A DNA stretch of 63,723 nt from Actinomyces sp. GTDB taxonomy: Bacteria > Actinomycetota > Actinomycetes > Actinomycetales > Actinomycetaceae. The notes under the pieces were generated by a model. That model did not search any database and had not been told where the DNA came from. It was given only the letters and a program-made list of their open reading frames with translations. Positions 1-8,800 of this stretch are shown here, piece after piece (the first letter of the stretch is position 1; every line of letters begins with the position of its first letter). The stretch is taken from contig NZ_JARKVC010000003.1 in the NCBI RefSeq assembly GCF_029851875.1, positions 1 to 63,723 on the forward strand, written 5' to 3'. Both the position numbers and the translations under genes were made by a program.

Positions 1-154
1 CGGGGGAGGGGACCTCGGTGTCGACCTTGTCGGTGGCGACCTCCAGCAGGGGCTCGTCGGCCTCGACGGTGTCACCGACGGCCTTGAGCCAGGAGGAGAC
101 GGTTCCCTCGGTCACGGACTCACCCAGAGCGGGCATCTTGACGGATTCAGACAT
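1..154 (-). CDS. sucB: 2-oxoacid dehydrogenase E2 acyltransferase, N-terminal part (partial)
   Basis: This is the first 51 codons of a dihydrolipoamide acyltransferase; the rest lies beyond the left edge. The translation starts [17 protein letters not shown] and holds most of a lipoyl domain, with the lysine to be lipoylated in the TDKVDTE motif. In the complex, E2 carries acyl groups from the E1 decarboxylase to CoA and is re-oxidised by E3, whose gene lies directly upstream (lpdA, same strand). The ATG is preceded by a good AAAGGAA ribosome-binding site. The fragment cannot tell a 2-oxoglutarate from a pyruvate E2. The [13 protein letters not shown] start is typical of the actinobacterial SucB/DlaT type. 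Confidence 0.85.
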   Translation of the reverse strand, partial: MSESVKMPALGESVTEGTVSSWLKAVGDTVEADEPLLEVATDKVDTEVPSP

Positions 155-192
155 CTGTCTTCCTTTGATCTCTTCTGCGCTACGCCGACGTG

Positions 193-1566
193 TCAGCCGT
201 GGTTGTGCAGGGGCTTGCCGGCAAGCACCATAGCGGCCTCGCCGAGGGTCTCGTTCTGGGTGGGGTGGGCGTGGACGAGGGAGGCGACGTCGTCGGCGTC
301 AGCCTCCCAGCTCACCATGAGCTGGCCCTCGCCGACCTGCTCACCCATGCGTGCGCCGATGGCGTGGAAGCCGAGGATCGGGCCGTCCTTGAGGGAGACG
401 AGCTTGACAAAGCCCTGGGTACCCAGGATCTGGCTCTTGGCGTTGCCCGCGACGTTGAACTCGGCGGTGGCGATGGCGTCCTCGCCGTGGATCTCCTTGG
501 CCCTGGCCTCGCTCAGGCCCACCGAGGCGATCTCGGGCTCGCAGAAGGTGACCTTGGGGACCTTGACGTCGTCGACCGGGGTCGGGCTCAGACCCGCGAT
601 CTTCTCCGCCACGACGATGCCCTGGGCGAAGCCGCGGTGGGCGAGCTGGACGCCGGGGACGATGTCACCCACCGCCCACACGCCGGGCACGTTGGTGCGG
701 CCGTACTCGTCAGCCAGGACGAAGCCTCGGTCCATGGCCACGCCGACCTCTTCGTAGCCCAGGTCAGCGGTCGCCGGGCCGCGGCCGACGGCGATGAGCA
801 GGAGCTCGGCGTCGTAGGACCTGCCGTCCTCGGTGTGGACGGTGACACCGCTGGCGGTGCGGTCCACGGAGGTGAACATCGTCTTGGTCCTGAAGGCGAT
901 CTTGCGCTTGCGGAAGGCGCGCTCGAGCTGCTTGGAGATGGCCTCGTCCTCGTTGGGGACCAGGCGGGGCAGGCCCTCGATGATGGTGACCTGGGTGCCG
1001 AGTGAGGCCCAGGCGGAGGCGAACTCCACACCGATGACCCCGCCGCCCAGGATGACGGCGGAGGAGGGGACGTGGTCAAGCTCAAGGGCCTGCTCGGAGG
1101 TGATGACCCTGTCGTCGATGGTCTGCCCGATGGTCCTGGAGAAGGAGCCGGAGGCCAGGACGACGTTCCTGCCGGTGACCGCCTTGCCGTCAACCTCGAC
1201 GGTGGTGGGGGAGACCAGCCTGCCCCAGCCGGTGACGAGGTCGATCCCGCGCGAGGAGACCAGGCCCTGCAGGCCCTTGTACATCTTGGTGACGATACTG
1301 TCCTTGTAGGCGCCCACGGCCGCCATGTCGATGCCGCGCAGCTCGGCCTGGACACCCAGGGCGCCGGCCTCGCGGACGGCGTCGGCCGTCTCTGCGGCGT
1401 GCAGGATGGCCTTGGTGGGCACGCACCCGCGGTGGAGGCAGGTGCCGCCGACCTTGTCGGCCTCGATGAGGGCGACCTTGAGACCCAGCTGGGCCCCGCG
1501 CAGTGCTGCGGCGTAGCCGCCCGAGCCGGCGCCTAGGATGACCATGTCGTAGACGGTGTCTGTCAC
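193..1566 (-). CDS. lpdA: dihydrolipoyl dehydrogenase (E3)
   Basis: A flavoprotein of 457 residues that re-oxidises dihydrolipoamide on E2 and passes the electrons to NAD+. The N-terminal FAD-binding [10 protein letters not shown] motif is at about residue 12. The redox disulfide lies in [13 protein letters not shown] (Cys43 and Cys48). A central NAD-binding [11 protein letters not shown] follows, and the C-terminal dimerisation domain carries the catalytic HPT (His434). Length and motif order are normal for the family. The start is a GTG eight bases after GAGGAG. It is followed on the same strand by the E2 gene, so the two probably form one operon. A 14-codon ORF with a very strong ribosome-binding site ends 12 bases before this start, which may influence its translation. 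Confidence 0.96.
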   Translation of the reverse strand: MTDTVYDMVILGAGSGGYAAALRGAQLGLKVALIEADKVGGTCLHRGCVPTKAILHAAETADAVREAGALGVQAELRGIDMAAVGAYKDSIVTKMYKGLQGLVSSRGIDLVTGWGRLVSPTTVEVDGKAVTGRNVVLASGSFSRTIGQTIDDRVITSEQALELDHVPSSAVILGGGVIGVEFASAWASLGTQVTIIEGLPRLVPNEDEAISKQLERAFRKRKIAFRTKTMFTSVDRTASGVTVHTEDGRSYDAELLLIAVGRGPATADLGYEEVGVAMDRGFVLADEYGRTNVPGVWAVGDIVPGVQLAHRGFAQGIVVAEKIAGLSPTPVDDVKVPKVTFCEPEIASVGLSEARAKEIHGEDAIATAEFNVAGNAKSQILGTQGFVKLVSLKDGPILGFHAIGARMGEQVGEGQLMVSWEADADDVASLVHAHPTQNETLGEAAMVLAGKPLHNHG

Positions 1567-1578
1567 GAAAAACTCTCC

Positions 1579-1623
1579 TCAGTTCTGTCCATACGCCCAG
1601 TCGGGGTCCGGCACGCTGCACAT
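1579..1623 (-). CDS. 14-codon leader ORF upstream of lpdA
   Basis: A short frame encoding MCSVPDPDWAYGQN lies between the pepA terminator and lpdA. Its ATG follows GGAGGTGA by four bases, one of the best matches to the 16S rRNA tail in this window. The TGA stop overlaps the AGGAGAG that serves as ribosome-binding site of lpdA. A strong site in front of so short a frame suggests that it is translated and couples or regulates lpdA. No homologue is known to me, and the stretch could also be chance sequence. Confidence 0.45.
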   Translation of the reverse strand: MCSVPDPDWAYGQN

Positions 1624-1661
1624 TGTTTCACCTCCGCGGCTCTCGCACCCACCGAACAGAG

Positions 1662-1693
1662 GGCTCGGCCAGGACCAGGGTCCTGGCCGAGCC
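1662..1693 (-). terminator. stem-loop terminator after pepA
   Basis: Perfect 14-bp inverted repeat (GGCTCGGCCAGGAC) around a 4-base loop, 45 bases downstream of the pepA stop. There is no U tract, which is common for actinobacterial terminators. It separates pepA from the lpdA transcript. Confidence 0.75.
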
Positions 1694-1738
1694 GTGAGAA
1701 GGGTCACCTCATGACGTGGCTGGTGACGCCGGGGCCTC

Positions 1739-3307
1739 CTAGCGGGCCATCGAGCGCAGCAGCTCGACCAGCGTGGCCACGCCGGCACCGGTGCCGCCGA
1801 CGGGCACCCCGCCCCAGGGCGACTTCTCGTTGTAGGCCGGTCCTGCCACGTCCAGGTGCGCCCAGGGGACCTGGCCGACGAACTCGCGCAGGAAGAGGCC
1901 GGCCACGAGCATGCCGCCGGCGCGGTTGCCGACAGAGGCGTTGCGCAGCTGGGCGAAGGGGGAGTCGAGGTTGGCTCGCAGGTGCTCGGGCAGCGGCATG
2001 GCCCAGAAGGCCTCGCCGGCGGCGACGGCGGCACGGGTCACGGCCTGGCGCAGGGCCGGAGTGCCCATGACGCCGCTGACGCGCTCGCCCAGGGCCACGA
2101 TCTGGGCTCCGGTGAGCGTGGCGACGTCGAGCACCGCGTCAGGCTCGTCCTCCACGGCCCGTGCCAGGGCGTCGGCCATGACCAGGCGGCCCTCGGCGTC
2201 GGTGTTCGTGATCTCCACGGTGGTGCCCCCGTACATCGAGACGATGTCGCTGGGACGCTGGGCGTCGGCGGTCGGCATGTTCTCCGCCAGCGCGAGCCAG
2301 GCGTCCACACGCACCTCCAGCCCCAGGCGGGCGGCGGCCACCACGGTGGCCAGCACGGTGGCCGCACCGGCCATGTCAGACTTCATCTCTGGCATGGAGG
2401 CCGGCGGCTTGAGGGACAGGCCACCGGAGTCGAAGGTGATGCCCTTGCCGATCAGTGCCACGCGGCGCTCCGGGGCGGAGGGCACCCAGCTCACGCGCAC
2501 CAGGCGCGGCGGGTGGACCGACCCCTGGCCCACGCCCACGATCCCACCGAAGCCGCCCCGGGCCAGAGCGACCTCGTCCAGGACCTCAGTCTCCAGACCG
2601 TGCTCCTGGGCCAGGCGCTGGGCGAGCTCGGTGAAGGTCTGCGGGGTCAGACGGTTCGGGGGCTCGTTGACCAGGTCACGGGTCAGCCGCAGCGCTCCGC
2701 CCAGGACGCTGGCACGCGCCAGGGCCTGCTCGGCCCCCTCTCCGCTGAGGCTGGAGGCGATGAGGGCCTCAGCCAGCGCCGCCGTGGGCGCAGGAACGCG
2801 TGCCGCCCAGGAGTACCCGCCGGCGGCGGCGCCGCGGGCCACGGCCTCCAGGTCGCAGGTGTCGGCGGCGGGCAGGGCGAGCACGGCGGAGCCGGTCCCG
2901 GCCAGCTCGCTGACGGCGCGGGCCGCGGCTCGAGCGAGCACCCCGGCGCGCGTGCCGCCCAGGGCGACGGCGTCGGCGTCGGCCTGCGCGGCGAGCTCCA
3001 GGTCCGTGCCCGTGCCCACCACGAGCAGGGCGGCGGCAGTGAGCTCACCCAGGCCGTGGGAGTGCAGGCGCACGACCTCGTCCAGGCCCGCGGTGTAACC
3101 GAGTCCGGACAGTGCCTGCTCCAGGGCGGCCACGTCCAGGCCGGAGGTGTCGACGCCGTCGGTCAGCACCCGCGCGCGAGGCGAGGGTCCCGCCTGGCAC
3201 GCGGCCGCTAGGACGATGGTCTGGGCCTGGACCTGGCTCGCAGGCAGGCCGGTGAGGGACAAGATGGTCTGGCTGGCGGTGCTGGGCGCGCTCTGTGTGG
3301 TGCTCAC
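1739..3307 (-). CDS. pepA: leucyl aminopeptidase (M17 family)
   Basis: Cytosolic M17 metallo-aminopeptidase that removes N-terminal residues from peptides. The C-terminal catalytic half holds the metal-binding KGITFDSGGLSLK segment and the signature NTDAEGRLVMADAL. The N-terminal half is the usual regulatory domain. I place the start at the GTG at 3307 (protein begins VSTTQSAPSTAS, 522 residues). The open frame runs further upstream, but that stretch would overlap the divergent gene at 3421 and has low-quality, proline-rich sequence. No clear ribosome-binding site precedes this GTG. A TACCAT lies shortly upstream, so the mRNA may be nearly leaderless. Start confidence is moderate and function confidence high. 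Confidence 0.93.
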   Translation of the reverse strand: MSTTQSAPSTASQTILSLTGLPASQVQAQTIVLAAACQAGPSPRARVLTDGVDTSGLDVAALEQALSGLGYTAGLDEVVRLHSHGLGELTAAALLVVGTGTDLELAAQADADAVALGGTRAGVLARAAARAVSELAGTGSAVLALPAADTCDLEAVARGAAAGGYSWAARVPAPTAALAEALIASSLSGEGAEQALARASVLGGALRLTRDLVNEPPNRLTPQTFTELAQRLAQEHGLETEVLDEVALARGGFGGIVGVGQGSVHPPRLVRVSWVPSAPERRVALIGKGITFDSGGLSLKPPASMPEMKSDMAGAATVLATVVAAARLGLEVRVDAWLALAENMPTADAQRPSDIVSMYGGTTVEITNTDAEGRLVMADALARAVEDEPDAVLDVATLTGAQIVALGERVSGVMGTPALRQAVTRAAVAAGEAFWAMPLPEHLRANLDSPFAQLRNASVGNRAGGMLVAGLFLREFVGQVPWAHLDVAGPAYNEKSPWGGVPVGGTGAGVATLVELLRSMAR

Positions 3308-3420
3308 CCCGGCAATGGTAGTGTCCTGGGCCGCACAGTCGATGACGTGGCTGGGCACGACCGTGGCCGGCGCAGCGACCTGCGCCGGCGCGAGGTGAGG
3401 TTCAGGAGGACACAGGCACG

Positions 3421-3936
3421 ATGGAGCGACCTGGAGCAACGTCGCGTCACGAGGCAGCGGGCGCCCAGCCCCTCGTGGTGCGTACCGTCGAGGACCATCG
3501 TCGTCCGGCGCGAGGCTGGAGCCGCCTGCTGGTGCTGGCCCTGGGAGCCCTCGGTGCCGTGGTGCTGGCGCCCTCGGCCGTGGACCTCATCCGCCGCCCC
3601 ACCCAGGCTCCTGTGGTCGACTCCCTCAACGTGGTAGCCGGGATCCTCTACCTGCTGGCGGCCGTGTGCGTGGCCCACAACGGCCGGCGGATGCGCATGG
3701 TGGGGTGGATGAGCCTGACGGCCCTGCTCACCGGTGCCCTGCTCTTTGGTCTGCTGACCTGGACCGGCACGGCCCCTGGCCTGGCCTCCAGCGTGTGGGC
3801 CGACGGCGGACGCCGCCTCGCCTTCCTGCCTCTCCTCCTGCCGGCCGTGGCTGCGGTGTGGATGTGGATGAGCGACCCTCGGCGCATCGTCGTGGCTGCC
3901 GAGCGCATGGAGGAGCTGACCCGGCGCCAGTGCTGA
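3421..3936 (+). CDS. small integral membrane protein of unknown function
   Basis: A 171-residue protein diverging from pepA. The N-terminal 30 residues are polar. Four hydrophobic segments follow at about 35-53, 67-84, 93-114 and 128-148, and the tail is charged. No catalytic motif is visible and I do not recognise the family. A length near 170 with four helices would fit a membrane-embedded helper protein. The gene ends 44 bases before the convergent stop of the next gene, and the gap shows no strong terminator. Confidence 0.7.
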   Translation: MERPGATSRHEAAGAQPLVVRTVEDHRRPARGWSRLLVLALGALGAVVLAPSAVDLIRRPTQAPVVDSLNVVAGILYLLAAVCVAHNGRRMRMVGWMSLTALLTGALLFGLLTWTGTAPGLASSVWADGGRRLAFLPLLLPAVAAVWMWMSDPRRIVVAAERMEELTRRQC

Positions 3937-3980
3937 GGAGCCGCGGCTTGCCTGCCGCCCACTGCGTAGGTTGGGCGTGT

Positions 3981-4595
3981 TCACCGCGTGATGCGTGCTG
4001 CTGCTCCCGGTAGGCCGCGTCGTGGTACGGGCGGGTGTCTCAGGCACAGAGCCAGCGCCACGAGTGCGGTCCCAGCACAGATCAGCGCGGCTGGCACGGC
4101 GTGCCACGGTGCTTCTGCCCAGTTCCACTGGACGCAGTGCCCACCTTGGTACCCGTAGCGCACAGGTGGCCACAGTGCGACAAGAGGGCCGACCCACGCC
4201 TGCTCGTCTCCCAGGACCTCACTGGCGATCAGGCCGAGAGAGAACCAGACCAGGAACGATCGTGCGTAGACAGCCAGACTGGCCCAGGACTGGGCGGGCA
4301 GGCAAGCGAAGAGCACGAGCCCGAGCAGCAGCGCGTACAGGCGGGTCAGCTGCCGCGCCCGCTGGACAGACCCTGGGCTCATGAGGTCGATGCCGGAGCA
4401 GGGGGAGCGTGCAGCCCCTGCCAGGATGCCAGCCCCTAGGGTGACGAGGACGTAGCGATAGCTCACTCGTGCTCCACTGGCACTGAGAATCAGGACGACG
4501 TCCCGGCTCATCATGTGGACCAGGCCAAGCGCTGCGATGACGAGACTCAGCCGCACCAGGTGCCTGCTGCGGACGTAGAGCGCAGCAGTCTTCAC
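3981..4595 (-). CDS. multi-pass membrane protein at the end of the ABC operon
   Basis: A 204-residue protein with about five hydrophobic helices (roughly 14-29, 46-60, 85-100, 102-125 and 165-185). The start is the GTG that overlaps the stop of the preceding permease in a GTGA quartet. A longer frame upstream exists but would overlap the permease by 60 bases. The tight overlap argues for translational coupling, so this is probably a second membrane component or an accessory or immunity protein for the transporter. No enzymatic motif is visible. Confidence 0.75.
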   Translation of the reverse strand: MKTAALYVRSRHLVRLSLVIAALGLVHMMSRDVVLILSASGARVSYRYVLVTLGAGILAGAARSPCSGIDLMSPGSVQRARQLTRLYALLLGLVLFACLPAQSWASLAVYARSFLVWFSLGLIASEVLGDEQAWVGPLVALWPPVRYGYQGGHCVQWNWAEAPWHAVPAALICAGTALVALALCLRHPPVPRRGLPGAAARITR

Positions 4596-5902
4596 GGGGT
4601 GCACCACTGGCTGATCGCGTTCTGCGCCTGTTCCTGGCGCTGTGCCACCCACGTGGAGCGCAGGGCAGGGTCGTCTGAGGCGTGGACGCGCGCAACCTCG
4701 TCCCAGTCGGTCCCGATGGTGTCACTCATGCCCTCAGGGCGCTGCGTGCCTGTCAGCTCCATCTCCAGCAGGGCGGAGACCTCACCCACGGCCTTCATCC
4801 AGCGGCTGACTGCCTCGTCTCGCGGGGTGCACCGCTGCTCAGCCGTTCCGACGACCTGGACGGCCAGAGTCTCGGCGATGCTCGCGGCCAGGAACCGCGT
4901 GGACCCGTTGACGAGGGTGAAGTCTCCTCCGGGTTGGTCCTGACCGTAGAGGCCGTACTCCAGCAGCGGCGGTGGAGTGCTCAGATGATAGGCGTGGGCC
5001 AGTGCGTCCGCTCGCTGTGTGAGCTCTTCTACCTCTGGCAGGTAGGCGGCCTGGTCCGGCCACAGGCACACCTGGAGCTCCTCGCCGGTGCACAGTGGTG
5101 CCTCTGGCAGGGCGCGGGCGTGGACAACAGGGCCACAGACAGCGCAGACGGCTAAGGCTGCCGCGGCTGCGCAGGTCGTTCCAGCCAGGAGCAGGCGTTG
5201 GCTCCAGGAGGTCCATGCGCGGTCACGGCGGAGACAGTGGAGCGTCACAGGGGCTGTCAGAGCAGTCACTGTGACACCCAGAGCCTCCAGACAGGCTGAC
5301 AGGACCCCTACGCCAGTCAGGGCGCGGTCAGGAGGACCGGCGAGAAAGAAACGGGTGAGTGCGGACGACGCTCCGTGGGGAAGCCAGAGGTGACGGCCAA
5401 AGACCAGGACTGCGGCGAGGGCTGGAGAGAACCACGCTGAACCGGGCAGCACACCAACCAGGCATCCGAAGGCCGCGCTGGTCCATGCCGTCAGGGCCGC
5501 CATGAGGAGGTAGCTGGGCCACAGGGTCCCTGGTACCTCATGGCCTGTGGTCCCTGCCAGGGCGGTCAACGCCCCGGCAAGCGGGACAAGAAGGGCTAAC
5601 AGGCATGAGCTCATCAGGCCGAGGACATACCGGGAGCGCAGCAGAGTGCTCAGCGTGGAGGCTTCGTCCAGGACGCGTTGGCCGGTCCATCGTCGCTGTG
5701 CCCAGGCGGCTCCTGCCGCTGTGAGAGGGGCGAGGTAGACCCAAGGGCTGGTGATGGCAGCACTTGCCTCGGACCAGGACATGCGCCACGTGGAGTGCTC
5801 GAGCTGCATCAGAGCTACTTGCAGGACGACAAGAGCGGCTATCACAACGAGGAGGGGCGTGCGGCGCAGTGCGACCAGAAAGAGGCTGCGGGTGGCTCTC
5901 AT
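4592..5902 (-). CDS. ABC transporter membrane subunit with C-terminal extracytoplasmic domain
   Basis: This 436-residue protein has about seven hydrophobic segments in its first 265 residues (first at 17-34, last at about 240-262). A soluble tail of about 170 residues follows and is predicted to face outside. The tail contains several cysteines (CTGEELQVC, RCTPRDE, final WCTP). The gene starts in an ATGA overlap with the ATPase gene and ends in a GTGA overlap with the next membrane gene, so it is the natural permease partner of that ATPase. A large exterior domain on a single permease is unusual for simple exporters. It could bind a secreted substrate such as the peptide encoded upstream, or regulate the pump. 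The substrate is unknown. Confidence 0.8.
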   Translation of the reverse strand: MRATRSLFLVALRRTPLLVVIAALVVLQVALMQLEHSTWRMSWSEASAAITSPWVYLAPLTAAGAAWAQRRWTGQRVLDEASTLSTLLRSRYVLGLMSSCLLALLVPLAGALTALAGTTGHEVPGTLWPSYLLMAALTAWTSAAFGCLVGVLPGSAWFSPALAAVLVFGRHLWLPHGASSALTRFFLAGPPDRALTGVGVLSACLEALGVTVTALTAPVTLHCLRRDRAWTSWSQRLLLAGTTCAAAAALAVCAVCGPVVHARALPEAPLCTGEELQVCLWPDQAAYLPEVEELTQRADALAHAYHLSTPPPLLEYGLYGQDQPGGDFTLVNGSTRFLAASIAETLAVQVVGTAEQRCTPRDEAVSRWMKAVGEVSALLEMELTGTQRPEGMSDTIGTDWDEVARVHASDDPALRSTWVAQRQEQAQNAISQWCTP

Positions 5903-6645
5903 CGCTCACCCACCAGCGTGAGGTAGGCGGCTTCAAGCCCGGCGGTGTCGCTCTGTCCTGCCAGGTCGGCGAGCGGGCCGGCAAAGCGCGTCGCACCCTG
6001 CTCAAGTACGAGCAGGTGGGTGGCCAGGGACGCGATGTCCTCCATGAGGTGGGAGGAGATGACGACGGCGGTGGACGACTGCACGTCGATGAGCTGGCGG
6101 AAGCGGACTCGCTGCAGTGGATCAAGACCGACGGTTGGCTCGTCGAGCAGGAGAAGAGCCGGCTGCTTGACCAGGCAGGTCGCCAGGGCCAGACGCTGGT
6201 AGGTCCCACCTGACATGCGTGAGACACGGAGCTGGCGAGCCTCGACAAGGTCAACTGCCTCCAGCGCCTGGATGACGCGCTCAGCACGTTCCGTCCTCGG
6301 GACCTGCGCCGCCCAGGCGGCGTACTCCACCATCTCCTGTGCCGTGAAGTGGGGGATGAGAGTGTTGTGCTGGGGCAGGTAGGCGATCTCCCTGCGAGCC
6401 TGTTCCGCGGCCCTAGCGTTGTCGACCACCATGTCCTGTATGCGGAGGTGACCGGCTGAGGGAGGGCGCAGACACGCCATGATGTCCATGAGGGTGGACT
6501 TTCCTGCTCCGTTGGGCCCGACGAGTCCGAGAACGTCACCTGGCCTCAGTGTCAGCGAGACGGGACGCAGGGCCGTGTGCCGCCCGTATCGGGCGGACAC
6601 CTTGTCCAGTGAGACCACCGGTACCTGCCCCAGCACCTCACTCAT
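5899..6645 (-). CDS. ABC transporter ATP-binding protein
   Basis: A complete 248-residue ATPase. Walker A is GPNGAGKSTL, the signature motif is MSGGTYQRLALA (an SGG variant), Walker B is LLLLDEPTVGLD, and the switch histidine is in VVISSHLMEDIA. The overall type resembles the CcmA/YtrB class that drives drug, peptide or lipid export. The ATG overlaps the stop of a 30-codon peptide-like frame, and the stop overlaps the permease start (ATGA). A strong promoter with an operator-like dyad lies 190 bases upstream. The substrate cannot be read from the sequence. Confidence 0.92.
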   Translation of the reverse strand: MSEVLGQVPVVSLDKVSARYGRHTALRPVSLTLRPGDVLGLVGPNGAGKSTLMDIMACLRPPSAGHLRIQDMVVDNARAAEQARREIAYLPQHNTLIPHFTAQEMVEYAAWAAQVPRTERAERVIQALEAVDLVEARQLRVSRMSGGTYQRLALATCLVKQPALLLLDEPTVGLDPLQRVRFRQLIDVQSSTAVVISSHLMEDIASLATHLLVLEQGATRFAGPLADLAGQSDTAGLEAAYLTLVGER

Positions 6646-6763
6646 CCGCGGTATCCCACGTAGGTGTTGTTGCTGGAGACCCCCAAGGCTGCCTGCGCAG
6701 CCAGCAAGGACACGAGAACGGCTGCCTCAGCCACTCGTTGCCGGGTCTCTTAGGTAGCAGCAT
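6638..6763 (-). CDS. candidate small peptide gene, possibly frameshifted, at the head of the ABC operon
   Basis: Two overlapping short frames lie here. An ATG at 6763 with a strong AAAGGAG site eight bases upstream opens a 41-codon frame starting MLLPKRPGNEWLR. A second frame (GTG at 6734, stop at 6642, 30 codons) encodes a hydrophobic helix ending SSNNTYVGYRG, and its stop overlaps the ATPase start in ATGA. Joined by a -1 shift after codon 13, they would make a short protein with a charged head, one helix of about 18 residues and a polar tail, the shape of a secreted or membrane-anchored peptide. As sequenced, the good start and the good body are in different frames. This could be a sequencing slip, a programmed shift or decay. 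Confidence 0.4.
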   Translation of the reverse strand: MLLPKRPGNEWLRQPFSCPCWLRRQPWGSPATTPTWDTADE

Positions 6764-6815
6764 GAGGACCTCTCCTTTGAGACGTCGTGGCCGACGGGAC
6801 GGGTGCCCTTGATCG

Positions 6816-6837
6816 ATGATCAGAGCAACGTGATCAT
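6816..6837. promoter_or_regulatory. operator-like dyad over the ABC-operon promoter
   Basis: Perfect inverted repeat ATGATCA-N8-TGATCAT, 22 bp, overlapping the -10 box of the promoter at 6833-6861. Position and size fit a GntR- or TetR-type repressor site. No regulator gene is adjacent. Confidence 0.55.
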
Positions 6838-6861
6838 AATGTGGGATTCGTCACTTGTCGA
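6833..6861 (-). promoter_or_regulatory. sigma70-type promoter of the ABC operon
   Basis: On the minus strand, TCGACA (-35, five of six) is followed after exactly 17 bases by TATGAT (-10, five of six). This is the best promoter match in the window. Transcription would start near 6826, leaving about 60 bases before the first small ORF. Confidence 0.75.
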
Positions 6862-6902
6862 GAGGGGCGATCAGAGAGGGCGCTGATATGAGCACCGTGC
6901 CG

Positions 6903-8795
6903 CTAGCGCTTCTCACGCAGCCGGCGCTGCACGCGCGCGCCCAGCGAGGTGCGGCTGCTGGCAGCCTCCTGGGCCGCGTGCTGGTGGCGGTAGAGGCGAC
7001 GGACCATGTCCTGCTGGGCGATCCAGCCGACGAGCTGCCACGAGGCCGCGTCGCCGCATTCGTCAGGGCGGCGCACGACTGGCAGGCCGTCGGCGTGGGT
7101 GCGTGAGAGATGGGCGAGGACGGCCGTGGCCTCCTCGTGCTCCTCGACCTGCTCGTGAGCCAGGGGCAGCTGCCCCAGCGTCCTCACGTCGCTGCCTCCA
7201 GGTTCCGTCAGCACCTGGGCGATCTGGACCGCGCTGACGCATCCCAGGAGGGTACCCAGGCTCCCGGCGCCAGGAGCGAGGGCGTCGTCGACCACGGGCA
7301 GCACCGAGGAGCCGGAGGCCTGGAGCACCCGCGCGGCGTGGCTGAGCCGGTCACTGGCCAGCAGCACGGCAGGCGGTGGCGTCATCAGGCGCCGGGCCGT
7401 GGCACGGCCGACCAGGGTCGAGGCGAGCGGGTCCTCGACGTCCTCCCCGCGACGGCGCAGCTCCTCGGTGTAGATCGTCGTGCGGGTCAGGAACCTGCTG
7501 GCGAAGGTGGCCAGCACGCTGGCCAGCATGAGCGGGGTGAGCAGTGAGTACTGCGAGGTCATCTCGATGATGAGGACGACGGCAGTGATCGGGGCCCGGG
7601 CGGCCCCGGTGAAGACCGCACCCATCCCGATGACGCCGAAGACCGCGGCGGCTGAGGGCTGGTCGGGGACGAGGGCCAGACCGAAGGCGGCTCCCAGGGC
7701 GCCCCCGATGAAGAGCGAGGGGGCGAAGACCCCGCCGGCGAAGCCCACCGCCAAGGTCAGGCACGTCGCCACGATCTTCAGGCTCATGAGCCCCAGCAGC
7801 GCCCAGGCGCTGTAGCCGCCGTCCAGGACGGTGACCAGGACCGCCGAGGACTCCCCGTAGGACTGCGGCCAGATCATGAGCAGACCACCGACCGCGACTC
7901 CTCCCAGCGCCGGCCGGGCCCAGGCCGGCAGGTGCGTGACCCTCCACAGCCAGGCTGCGGCGTCGGCCATGAGGTAGCGGCAGCGGGAGAAGACCACGCC
8001 GACGACGCCGCCGACCAGGCCCAGCAGGGCGACCCAGCCCAGCCGGGCGTCCCCAGCCAGGTCGAGCTCGGGCAGCGGCATCGTCACCGCCTCGCCGAGC
8101 ACTTGGTGGGACAGCACCGTGGCCGACACGCAGGCCAGGACCACGAAGGCGAAGGCGTCAACCGTGAAGTCCAGGAGGATGACCTCCATGGCGAAGAAGG
8201 CCCCGGCCAGAGGCGCGTTGAAGGCCGCGGCCACCCCGGCCGCCGTGCCTGCTGCGGCCAGCATCCGCACCCACCGGCTCGGCAGCCCCAGCCGACGCCC
8301 GGCCAGGGAGGCGGTGGAGGCACCGAGCTCGGCGATGGGGCCCTCAGGGCCGACCGAGCCTCCACCACCGATGGTCAGGGCCGCGGCCACGACGCTGGCC
8401 GTGGCGGGGCGGGGAGCCATGGCGCCGTCGCCGCGGCGCGCTGACCAGATCACCCCGGCCACGCCGTGACCGGTAGGCGTAGGCCCCAACCACGCCATGA
8501 GCGGGCCGACGAGCAGGCCTGAGACGACCGGGGCCAGCAGGAGGAGGCAGCCCCCGGCGAAGGACAGCAGACCGCCTGCCGGGGCGGCGGCGTCGTGGCT
8601 GCCGGTCAGCACACGCGCCCAGGCGTCGATACCCAGCCGGAAGCAGATCGCGCCGGCCCCCGCCGCCAGGCCCACCAGGACGGCCAGGCTGTACAGGCCA
8701 GAGCGGTGGTAGCGCAGGACGGCCAGGGCGTCGGCTGCTGCTCGCTGGCGCAGACGGGGGCGGCCAGGCACCTGGGACGGCTCGTGCCCAGGCAC
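6903..8795 (-). CDS. ClC-family chloride channel/transporter with CBS pair
   Basis: Integral membrane protein of 630 residues that moves Cl- across the cytoplasmic membrane, probably in exchange for protons. The ClC selectivity and gating region is visible as GGSVGPEGPIAELG, which keeps the gating glutamate of the GREGP motif. The early GHGVAGVIW and the late GAVFTGAARAPITAVVLIIEMT segments are also typical. After about residue 460 the protein carries two CBS domains (around RLMTPPPAVLLASDRLSHA and LGQLPLAHEQVEEHEEAT), which usually sense adenine nucleotides. The start is a GTG nine bases after AGGA. That site overlaps the stop of the upstream peptidase gene, so translation is probably coupled. 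Confidence 0.93.
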   Translation of the reverse strand: MPGHEPSQVPGRPRLRQRAAADALAVLRYHRSGLYSLAVLVGLAAGAGAICFRLGIDAWARVLTGSHDAAAPAGGLLSFAGGCLLLLAPVVSGLLVGPLMAWLGPTPTGHGVAGVIWSARRGDGAMAPRPATASVVAAALTIGGGGSVGPEGPIAELGASTASLAGRRLGLPSRWVRMLAAAGTAAGVAAAFNAPLAGAFFAMEVILLDFTVDAFAFVVLACVSATVLSHQVLGEAVTMPLPELDLAGDARLGWVALLGLVGGVVGVVFSRCRYLMADAAAWLWRVTHLPAWARPALGGVAVGGLLMIWPQSYGESSAVLVTVLDGGYSAWALLGLMSLKIVATCLTLAVGFAGGVFAPSLFIGGALGAAFGLALVPDQPSAAAVFGVIGMGAVFTGAARAPITAVVLIIEMTSQYSLLTPLMLASVLATFASRFLTRTTIYTEELRRRGEDVEDPLASTLVGRATARRLMTPPPAVLLASDRLSHAARVLQASGSSVLPVVDDALAPGAGSLGTLLGCVSAVQIAQVLTEPGGSDVRTLGQLPLAHEQVEEHEEATAVLAHLSRTHADGLPVVRRPDECGDAASWQLVGWIAQQDMVRRLYRHQHAAQEAASSRTSLGARVQRRLREKR

Positions 8796-8800
8796 CTGGC

